In this document: positions 52,811-59,443 of the stretch, piece by piece
Layout of the letters: the number at the start of each line of letters is the position of its first letter
Numbering within the stretch: the stretch's first letter is position 1
NCBI RefSeq assembly: GCF_022698145.1
Contig: NZ_JALDAX010000003.1
Coordinates: 372,001 to 436,000, forward strand
Length of the DNA: 64,000 nt
Source: Streptomyces spinosisporus
Lineage (GTDB): Bacteria; Actinomycetota; Actinomycetes; Streptomycetales; Streptomycetaceae
Direction: 5' to 3'
Notes under the pieces: model-generated
What the model was told of the DNA's origin: nothing
What the model saw: the letters and a program-made list of their open reading frames with translations, nothing else
Database searches by the model: none
Position numbers and translations under genes: made by a program

Positions 52811-54186
52811 GCATCACCACCACGACCACGAGCATGCCGTTCTGGAAGGAATACCCCGAACGCGACAGCGAGTGGGTGCGGCAGTACCCGACCAAGCACG
52901 TGCCGGTGAACGAGGAGGAGGTGTTCGCCCGCAAGCCGATGGGGGTGTACGTCCACATCCCGTTCTGCAACCGCCTCTGCTTCAGCTGCCCGTACATCAA
53001 GCACCAGACCGACCGGGACCTGACCCGCACCTACCTGGAAGCGCTCAAGGCGGAGATCACCAACTACGCGAACCGGCCCTACATCCAGGACCACGTCATC
53101 ACCCTCGGCTACATCGGCGGCGGCACCCCGACCGCGCTGACCGCACCGCAGCTCGACGAACTGCTCGGCCACCTGTTCGGCAGCCTCAACGTCGAGCAGG
53201 ACGCCGACTTCTCCATCGAGACCACCCCGGTCGACATCTCCGAGCGCAAGGCCAAGGTCCTGCTGGAACGCGGCATCCGGCGCATCAGCCTCGGCGTGCA
53301 GACCTTCGTGCCGGAGGAACTGAAGAACATCGGTCGCCCCAACGATCCCGAGATGCTGAAAGAGAGCATCCGGCTGCTGCGCCGGTGCGGATTCGAGAAC
53401 ATCAACATCGACCTGATGCACGGCATCAACGGGCAGACGATGGAGAGCTGGGAGCACAGCCTCGACGTCGCCATCGACCTCGGGGTCACCTGCATCTCGT
53501 TCTACACGTACATGGAGTTCGCGCAGGTCTCCACCAAGCGCAGGAAGCTGCCTCCGGTCCCGGAGAAAGCCGTCGTCGACGAGATGTTCCTGTTCGCCGC
53601 CGAAAAACTCTCCAAGAGCGGCTTCCTGGGCTACTACGGAGACTGCTTCGCCAAACCCGGCTACCAGCCCAAGTACGGCGAGACGTCGTGGAGCGAGGAC
53701 ATCCCCATCATCCCCCTCGGCCCCACCGCGACCGGGCACCTGCGCGACCACTGGTACTTCAACGAACCCGACATCGGCCGCTACATCCAGACGGTCATGG
53801 AGGGCCGGCTGCCGATCTCCATGGGCAAGCACATCACCAAGTCCGAGGCGATCCGCCGCACGATGGTCCTCGGCGTCAAGGCCGGACGGGTCGACCGCGA
53901 GCGGTTCCGCCGCATCCACGGCGTCGACTTCATGGAGATGTTCCGCACCGAGATCGACGACCTGATCGAGAAGGAACTGATCACCGCGAACGAGGACGGC
54001 ATCGAGGTGACCGGCCCCAAGGGCTGGTACTACCTGGACAACATCTCCAAGGCGTTCTACTCGCCGGAGTACCGCCGCTACCCGCAGCACCTGGGCGCGG
54101 ACATCTCCAACTTCATCTCCTCGCAGCCGATCCCGGTGCAGATCACGCCCCGTCCCAAGGCCGAGGAGGTCGGCCATGACCACTGA
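52807..54186 (+). CDS. HemN-like radical SAM enzyme, probable cyclopropane-forming partner (C10P/YtkT type)
   Basis: The 459-residue protein has the radical SAM motif in VYVHIPFCNRLCFSCPY, cysteines 54, 58 and 61, followed by the HemN-typical Tyr, then TLGYIGGGTPTALTAPQLDELL, ISLGVQTFVPEELKNIGR, and ENINIDLMHGINGQTMESWEHSL. The C-terminal HemN-type domain is present (MGKHITKSEAIRRTMVLGVKAGRVDRERF). It is not coproporphyrinogen oxidase by context: the gene is coupled to a methyltransferase and sits in a secondary-metabolite operon. In CC-1065 the HemN-like C10P with methyltransferase C10Q builds the cyclopropane from a SAM methyl. I infer the same for this pair. Confidence 0.9.
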   Translation: MSITTTTTSMPFWKEYPERDSEWVRQYPTKHVPVNEEEVFARKPMGVYVHIPFCNRLCFSCPYIKHQTDRDLTRTYLEALKAEITNYANRPYIQDHVITLGYIGGGTPTALTAPQLDELLGHLFGSLNVEQDADFSIETTPVDISERKAKVLLERGIRRISLGVQTFVPEELKNIGRPNDPEMLKESIRLLRRCGFENINIDLMHGINGQTMESWEHSLDVAIDLGVTCISFYTYMEFAQVSTKRRKLPPVPEKAVVDEMFLFAAEKLSKSGFLGYYGDCFAKPGYQPKYGETSWSEDIPIIPLGPTATGHLRDHWYFNEPDIGRYIQTVMEGRLPISMGKHITKSEAIRRTMVLGVKAGRVDRERFRRIHGVDFMEMFRTEIDDLIEKELITANEDGIEVTGPKGWYYLDNISKAFYSPEYRRYPQHLGADISNFISSQPIPVQITPRPKAEEVGHDH

Positions 54187-54880
54187 GACCCGACTGCTCG
54201 ACCTCGCCGAGCGCGTGCCGCAGCCGGCCCCGCACGACGACATCGACAAGGTGCGCTTCTACGACCTCGGCATGCGCCGCTCCGCGCTGATGGCCTACCA
54301 GCGGCCCAGCGAGCGCATCCTGGCCCACGTCCGCGAGGGAATGACCGACCTGGTCGAGGTCGGCTTCAACACCGGCCTGCTGTCCCTGCACGTGGCCGGC
54401 AAACTCCCGGACCTCGCCGTGTCCGGGGTGGAGGAGAACCAGAACCTCGTCGACGTGGCCGAGGACAACCTGACCCTGGCCGTGTGGGCGAACACCGCCG
54501 GCGACGTCGAGTTCGAGATGGCCAGGCTGAGCCGGCTGCCGTTCCCGGACGACTCCGCGGACATCGTCTTCTCCTTCTCCTCCCTGCACCGCTGGCGGCG
54601 GCCGGTGGAGACGCTGAAGGAGTGCGCCCGTATCTGCAAACCCGACGGCGTCGTGATCATCGAGGACATGAACCGGCACGCCGAGGAGGGGCACATCACC
54701 TTCATCCTCCAGTTCGTCAAGGAGGGCGGCGAGGAGTTCATGCGCTCCCTGCAGGCCGCGTACACCCGCGACGAGGCGGCGGAGCTGCTCAAGGAGGCCG
54801 GCCTGACGGACTGGCAGGTGGTCGAGGAGGACCTCGGCCTGGTGATCTCCTCACGTCCCCTCGAGCCGGTGAGCCTGTGA
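54176..54880 (+). CDS. SAM-dependent methyltransferase, probable cyclopropanation partner (C10Q type)
   Basis: The 234-residue protein has a class I fold: DLVEVGFNTGLLSLHVAGKLP as motif I, with the usual GxGxG changed to GFNTG, VSGVEENQNLVDVAEDNL as the acidic strand end, PFPDDSADIVFSFSSLHRWRRPVETLKECARICKPDGVVIIEDM, and a C-terminal YTRDEAAELLKEAGLTDWQVVEEDLG. It overlaps the HemN-like gene by 11 bases. In CC-1065 the C10Q methyltransferase completes ring closure after C10P has added a SAM-derived carbon, acting by intramolecular displacement instead of methyl transfer. That is the likely role here. It is similar in layout to the protein at 36156. Confidence 0.87.
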   Translation: MTTETRLLDLAERVPQPAPHDDIDKVRFYDLGMRRSALMAYQRPSERILAHVREGMTDLVEVGFNTGLLSLHVAGKLPDLAVSGVEENQNLVDVAEDNLTLAVWANTAGDVEFEMARLSRLPFPDDSADIVFSFSSLHRWRRPVETLKECARICKPDGVVIIEDMNRHAEEGHITFILQFVKEGGEEFMRSLQAAYTRDEAAELLKEAGLTDWQVVEEDLGLVISSRPLEPVSL

Positions 54881-55719
54881 TGCCCGGGACAAAGATCGCA
54901 GTCGTCCAGATGGAGTCCAAGCTCGGCAAGCCGGCCCAGAACCTGCGCCGGGCCGAGCACTACATCCACGAGGCCGTCGAACAGGGCGCGGACCTGATCT
55001 GCCTGCCCGAGGCCTTCTCCACCTCCGGCAACATCCTCGAGGTGGCCGACGTGTCGGTGCCCATCCCCGGGCCGGAGACCGACTTCCTGTGCGAGCAGGC
55101 CGAACAGGCCGGCGCGCACATCGTGGCCGGACTGCTGGAGCGCGGTGACGACGGCCACTACTACAGCACCTCGGTACTGGCCGGCCCGCAGGGAACCCTG
55201 CTCGGCACCTATCGGCGCGTGCACTGCCACGAACTGGAGGCCCGCTACCTCGCCGGCGGCACCCAATACCCCGTCTTCGACGTCGAGTTCGGGCGCATCG
55301 GTCTGATGCAGGGCTACGACATCAACTTCCCCGAGGTCGCGCGGGAGTACTGCCTCCGCGGAGTCGACATCATCGTGTGCTCCGCGCTGGTGCCCGAGAT
55401 GTTCGCCTACGTGGCGAACATGCGGCTGCCGGTGAGGGCCGTGGACGCCGAATGCATCATCGCCTTCGCCTCCGGCATCGGCACCAACCTGTACGCCGGC
55501 TTCGGCTACACGGGATGCAGCCAGATCCTGGCCGACCCGCTGTTCCTGGAGGCCGAACGATTCGACTTCGTCGACGGCGACGAACGCATGGTGGACCTCG
55601 GCAAGGAACCGGGCGTCGGCGTCGTCGACATCGACCTGGACCGCATGCGTCGCTACCGCGCCAAAGCCACCCTGCGCGGCGATCTGAAACCGGCGACGTA
55701 CTGGCAGCTCGGAGAGTGA
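54880..55719 (+). CDS. Nitrilase-fold protein lacking catalytic Lys and Cys
   Basis: The 279-residue protein is strongly nitrilase-like: ICLPEAFSTSG with Glu44, DGHYYSTSVLAGPQGTLLGTYRRVHCHELEARYLAGGTQYPVFDVEFGRIGLMQGYDINFPEVA, and IIAFASGIGTN. The catalytic Lys is Arg113 (YRRVHC) and the catalytic Cys is Gly145 (LMQGYDINFPE). The rest of the fold is very well kept, so selection for something other than hydrolysis is likely. It starts at ATG 54880 overlapping the methyltransferase stop (TGATG) and is followed closely by the B12 radical SAM gene. Confidence 0.83.
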   Translation: MPGTKIAVVQMESKLGKPAQNLRRAEHYIHEAVEQGADLICLPEAFSTSGNILEVADVSVPIPGPETDFLCEQAEQAGAHIVAGLLERGDDGHYYSTSVLAGPQGTLLGTYRRVHCHELEARYLAGGTQYPVFDVEFGRIGLMQGYDINFPEVAREYCLRGVDIIVCSALVPEMFAYVANMRLPVRAVDAECIIAFASGIGTNLYAGFGYTGCSQILADPLFLEAERFDFVDGDERMVDLGKEPGVGVVDIDLDRMRRYRAKATLRGDLKPATYWQLGE

Positions 55720-55725
55720 CGTCCC

Positions 55726-57222
55726 ATGCGAGTGCTGCTCATCTCCACCAACAAGATCCGGGTGCCGCGCCCCGCACTGCCCATCGGCATGGCCTACATC
55801 AGCGCCGCCCTCAAGCACGCCGGACACCAGGTCGACGTCCTGGACCTGCTCTGGGAGTCCCGTGAGCTCAAGGCGGTCCGGGAAAGGCTGACCGCCAACA
55901 CGTACGACGTGGTCGGCATCGCCGTACGCAACCTGGACAACCTGACCTTCATCGACCCGGTCTTCTTCGGCCCGATGACCGAGAAGATCGTCCAGTGCGT
56001 ACGCAAGTACACCAGCGCCACCGTCGTCCTCGGCGGATCCGGCTTCTCGGTCGAGCCGCTGTCGTTCTTCGAGTACGCCCAGCCGGACTACGGCATCGCC
56101 GGTGAGGGCGAGGCCGGCATCGTCCAGCTGCTGGACTACCTCCGGAGCGGCGGACGCCGGGAGTCGATCTCGGGACTGTGCTACCTCGACGACGAAGGAA
56201 GGTTCTGCCAGAACCAGTCCAACTCCGCGTTCGACCTGGGGGCGTTGGAGCCCGACCGGTCGGTCTACGACCCCCGGTACTTCGAGGAGGGCGTCTCGGC
56301 GGCCTCCGACCTCACCCGCGACCACCAGCCCGCCATCGAGACCCTGCAGACCAAGCGGGGCTGCAAACTGTTCTGCTCCTACTGCATCATCCGCAAGACC
56401 GAGGGCAAGGGCGACCGGTTCAAGGACCCGGCCGAGGTCGTCGGCGAGATCCAGCGGGCCATGAAGGACAACCCCGCCGTGCGGGAGTTCGAGATCGTCG
56501 ACGCCACCTTCAACTACCCCATGGAGTACGCCGCCGAGGTGTGCGAGGAGATGATCCGCGCCAAGCTCGACGTGCCCTGGTACTGCCAGCTGACGCCGAA
56601 CGCGGTCACCCCGGAGTTCGTGGAACTGCTGCACGCGGCCGGCTGCATCCGGGTGGACCTCGGTACCGACGCCCTCACCGACGAGGCCCTGGCGGACCTG
56701 ATGAAGGGCTTCGACATGGCCCGGGTCCTGGAGATCGACCGCCTGTTCACGGCCAGCCCGATCGAGCACACCCACTGCATCTTCCTCGGCGGGCCGGGGG
56801 AGACTCCGCAGGCGCTGAAGGAGTCGATCCGCTTCACCGAGCGATACCTCAACCCGGCCCAGATCTACGCCAACCTCGGCATCCGCATCCTCAGCGGCAC
56901 CAAGCTCCAGCGCCAGGCCGTCAAGGCGGGGATCCTGGAGGAGAAGCAGGGCACGTTCGTCCCCGCCTTCTACGTGGAGCCGGCCATCCTCGCCGACCGG
57001 GAGACCCTCGACTTCGTCCGCGACGCCTACCTGAGCCACAAGAACTGGTACCTGTGGTGGGGCCTGGGCGGGCAGAACCTGGCGGACCGCTCGAAGGACA
57101 CCATCCAGGCCGTGGTCGAGATGCAGCAGGAGTACGACTACGTCATGCAGGGCAAGCCGCGCCTGGAACGCGCACCGCGGCCGACCACCCAACCGCTCAA
57201 ACTGACGATCGGCACCTCATGA
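55726..57222 (+). CDS. Cobalamin-binding-domain radical SAM protein (class B type)
   Basis: The 498-residue protein has an N-terminal B12-binding-like Rossmann domain (MRVLLISTNKIRVPRPALPIGMAYISAALKHAGHQVDVLDL, then TVVLGGSGFSVEP, with YGIAGEGEAGI at its end). A radical SAM domain follows with cysteines 213, 217 and 220 in KRGCKLFCSYCIIRK, REFEIVDATFNYP, and IRVDLGTDALTDEALADLMKGF. I do not see the DxHxxG cobalamin lower-ligand motif, which is often missing in this class. Likely chemistry is C-methylation or radical ring formation. CC-1065-type subunit A carries a C-methyl group, so a C-methyltransferase is a fair guess. An RBS-free short gap separates it from the nitrilase-fold gene, and ATGA links it to the glycosylase. 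Confidence 0.87.
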   Translation: MRVLLISTNKIRVPRPALPIGMAYISAALKHAGHQVDVLDLLWESRELKAVRERLTANTYDVVGIAVRNLDNLTFIDPVFFGPMTEKIVQCVRKYTSATVVLGGSGFSVEPLSFFEYAQPDYGIAGEGEAGIVQLLDYLRSGGRRESISGLCYLDDEGRFCQNQSNSAFDLGALEPDRSVYDPRYFEEGVSAASDLTRDHQPAIETLQTKRGCKLFCSYCIIRKTEGKGDRFKDPAEVVGEIQRAMKDNPAVREFEIVDATFNYPMEYAAEVCEEMIRAKLDVPWYCQLTPNAVTPEFVELLHAAGCIRVDLGTDALTDEALADLMKGFDMARVLEIDRLFTASPIEHTHCIFLGGPGETPQALKESIRFTERYLNPAQIYANLGIRILSGTKLQRQAVKAGILEEKQGTFVPAFYVEPAILADRETLDFVRDAYLSHKNWYLWWGLGGQNLADRSKDTIQAVVEMQQEYDYVMQGKPRLERAPRPTTQPLKLTIGTS

Positions 57223-57980
57223 CGGACGTTCCAGCGGCCGCCGACGAGTTGCTGAAGTCCCTTGCGGACAGGGCGGATCCGGACTTCGCGGCGAACATGC
57301 AGCGGTACTTCCCGCACGAGATCCGGGCGCTCGGCGTCGGCAACGCGGCGGTCGCCGCCGTCGCCACCGACTACTTCCGTGACCGGCGCGACATCACCCC
57401 GGCGGCACGACTGCATCTGGCGGAGACGCTGCTGGCCCGCGCCGAACACCACGAGGAGGTGCTACTGGGCTTCGCCGTCCTGCACAAGGCCGCCCGGACA
57501 GGACTCGGCGAGGAGTTGCTGGGGCGCTGCGAGCACTGGCTGGAGACGTACGTGTCCAACTGGGCGCAGTGCGACGACCTCTGCCTGAAGCTGCTGTACC
57601 CGTTCTTCCTCGGCCATCTGGAGCTGATCCCGCGGACACGGCGCTGGGTCGAGTCCCCCTCCCCGTGGGCCAGACGCGCAGCGAACGTGGCGGTCGTGAA
57701 GTTCGTCCGGCGCAAGGTGGGCCGGACGCTCTTCGAACTGCCGACGTCGCACGTCTTCGACAACTGCGCCCATCTGATGCACGACGGCGACCCCTATGTG
57801 CAGAAGGGCTGCGGCTGGCTGCTCAAGGTCACAGCCGAGGTCCACCCCGCCGAGGTGACCGAGTTCCTGCGCACCTGGCACACCGACATGCCCCGCGACA
57901 CCTTCCGGTACGCGGTGGAGAAGATGGACCCGCGTACGCGCCGGTCCCTGATGGCCCTGGGACAGGGGGTGACGCGATGA
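57219..57980 (+). CDS. AlkD-type DNA glycosylase, probable self-resistance (YtkR2/C10R type)
   Basis: The 253-residue protein is built of HEAT-like helical pairs as in AlkD. The catalytic-site pattern is present: Trp115 and Asp119 in NWAQCDDLCLKLL (AlkD Trp109 and Asp113), and Trp200 in DPYVQKGCGWLLKVTAEV (AlkD Trp187). Trp150 is in SPSPWARRAANVAVVKF. AlkD-type enzymes excise bulky N3/N7-alkylated purines without base flipping. YtkR2 in yatakemycin producers removes the drug-adenine adduct, giving self-resistance. Its presence inside the operon, between radical SAM and BtrH-like genes, is strong support for a DNA-alkylating product. Confidence 0.9.
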   Translation: MTDVPAAADELLKSLADRADPDFAANMQRYFPHEIRALGVGNAAVAAVATDYFRDRRDITPAARLHLAETLLARAEHHEEVLLGFAVLHKAARTGLGEELLGRCEHWLETYVSNWAQCDDLCLKLLYPFFLGHLELIPRTRRWVESPSPWARRAANVAVVKFVRRKVGRTLFELPTSHVFDNCAHLMHDGDPYVQKGCGWLLKVTAEVHPAEVTEFLRTWHTDMPRDTFRYAVEKMDPRTRRSLMALGQGVTR

Positions 57981-59017
57981 ACGCGAGCGGCCGCTACGTC
58001 CACCGGCGGGGCATCCACTGCGAGACGGCCTGCCAGTGCGCCCTGCTCGCCGCCGCCGGACACGCGGTGGACGAGGAGGTCGTGTTCGGGCTGGACGGAG
58101 GCTTCGGCTTCTCGTTCTTCCCGGCCAACGGCAACGCGCCCGACATCGTCGTCGGCAAGCAGGCGGTCATGCCGCTCCGGGCCGCGCGGCTGATGGGCGT
58201 CGAGGTCGCCGCACACACCCCCGGTTCTTCTGCGGGCCTGGCGAAGCTGCTCGACTCGGCGCCCGCCGCCATGACCCGCGTCGACCTCGGACTGCTCCCG
58301 TACTGGGGCCTGGACGGGCGCTCCTCCTTCGGCGGGTACTTCGTCAACGTGGTCCGCATCCTCGGCGCCGACGCGTTCGAGGTGTCGGACCCGGCCTTCG
58401 ACGAAACCGTGAGTGTGACCGCGGACGCGCTGGAGGCGGCCCGCTCCAGCCGCAACTCGCCGCCGCTGAACCCGGACCGGAGGGTGTACGTGTTCGGCGC
58501 GCCGCGCAGGACTCCGCGGCTGGACCTCGTCGGCCCGGTGGCCGTCCGCAACCTGTGCCGCGAGGTCCTCCGGCCGGGCAGCCGGCACCTCGGCATCCCC
58601 GGGATGAAGCTGCTGGCCACGACGGCACCGTCCTGGCCACAGTCCAAGCAGGGCGAGGTCGAGGACGTGGACCTGACCGGCCGGGTGGTGCGCGTCGACG
58701 CGCTGGCGCGCCAACTCCTGCACGTGGGACGGCAGATCGAGTCGTTCGGCACCGGCGGTGGTCTGTTCCGTCCGATGCTCGGCCGCTATCTGACGAAGCT
58801 GGCCGACGGCACCGGCGACACACGCTACGCAGACGCCGCCGCACACTTCCACGAGAGCGGCCGGCTGTGGTCGGCCCTGGGCGCCGCACTGCCGGCAGCC
58901 GGGACCACCGCCACCGCGCGCGACGATCTCAAAACACTCGTGGACGCCGTGGCGGACACGGCACGGTCCGCGATGGACGTCGAGAAGCGGGCGCTGACCG
59001 CGCTCTCCACCCTGTAG
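57977..59017 (+). CDS. BtrH-type protein, copy 3, lacking the conserved histidine
   Basis: The 346-residue protein keeps the N-terminal motif RRGIHCETACQCALLAAAGHAVDEEVVFGLDGGFGFSFF with Cys15, and the downstream FGTGGGLFRPMLGRYLTKLADGTGD. In the segment that reads HFAAHY in copies 1 and 2 and RFAAHY in copy 4, it reads SFGGYF. The putative catalytic His is thus replaced by Tyr, while an acidic residue (FEVSDPAFDE) remains. It is the most divergent copy. It may bind a substrate or partner without acylating, or use altered chemistry. It starts inside the AlkD stop codon. Confidence 0.77.
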   Translation: MNASGRYVHRRGIHCETACQCALLAAAGHAVDEEVVFGLDGGFGFSFFPANGNAPDIVVGKQAVMPLRAARLMGVEVAAHTPGSSAGLAKLLDSAPAAMTRVDLGLLPYWGLDGRSSFGGYFVNVVRILGADAFEVSDPAFDETVSVTADALEAARSSRNSPPLNPDRRVYVFGAPRRTPRLDLVGPVAVRNLCREVLRPGSRHLGIPGMKLLATTAPSWPQSKQGEVEDVDLTGRVVRVDALARQLLHVGRQIESFGTGGGLFRPMLGRYLTKLADGTGDTRYADAAAHFHESGRLWSALGAALPAAGTTATARDDLKTLVDAVADTARSAMDVEKRALTALSTL

Positions 59018-59032
59018 CCGCGAGGTCACAAC

Positions 59033-59428
59033 ATGCCCACCGAGGACGAGTCCGTACTGCTCCAGGGTCCCGAACGCTGGAACGAGCACGCCCGCCGGCG
59101 CCGAGCCCAGGGCCCCTTCCGGCCGGACCTGCGCAAAGCGGCGCTGCACGGCGCCGATCTGCGCGGCGCCGAACTCGCCGGCGCCGACCTCACCGACGCC
59201 GTGCTGAGCGAGTCGTACCTGATGTCCGCCGATCTGAGAGGGGCGAATCTGGAGGGCGCCGATCTGTGCGAGGCGTACCTCATCCTCACCGAGCTGAACG
59301 ACTGCCGGCTCGTCGGCGCGAATCTGGACGGCGCCGACCTCAGCGGCGCCGATCTGACCGGCGCCGAGCTGGACGCGAACTTCCGGCGGACGACCGTGAT
59401 TTCGGACTACCTCACGATCTGGCCATAG
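59033..59428 (+). CDS. Pentapeptide-repeat protein
   Basis: The 131-residue protein has about sixteen A(D/N)LxG-type pentapeptide units from residue 38 to 118 (LHGADLRGAELAGADLTDAVL, SADLRGANLEGADL, LVGANLDGADLSGADLTGAEL), interrupted near residues 82-95 by a less regular stretch. These fold as a right-handed square beta helix. Qnr, MfpA and AlbG proteins of this shape mimic DNA and protect gyrase. In a cluster for a minor-groove alkylator it may shield a DNA-processing enzyme, though a scaffold role cannot be excluded. It lies between a BtrH-like gene and the carbamoyltransferase with short gaps. Confidence 0.88.
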   Translation: MPTEDESVLLQGPERWNEHARRRRAQGPFRPDLRKAALHGADLRGAELAGADLTDAVLSESYLMSADLRGANLEGADLCEAYLILTELNDCRLVGANLDGADLSGADLTGAELDANFRRTTVISDYLTIWP

Positions 59429-59443
59429 CGAAAGGAGCCCCTT

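Noticed and set aside
52807..54186. Annotation of the HemN-like protein as coproporphyrinogen III dehydrogenase
   Set aside because: Its coupling to a methyltransferase and its place in a resistance-bearing secondary-metabolite operon favour the C10P-type cyclopropanation role over haem synthesis.
54295..57192. Minus-strand open frame of 965 codons across the radical SAM and nitrilase-fold genes
   Set aside because: It is a GC-rich shadow of well-supported plus-strand genes and has no recognisable domain or consistent codon-position bias of its own.
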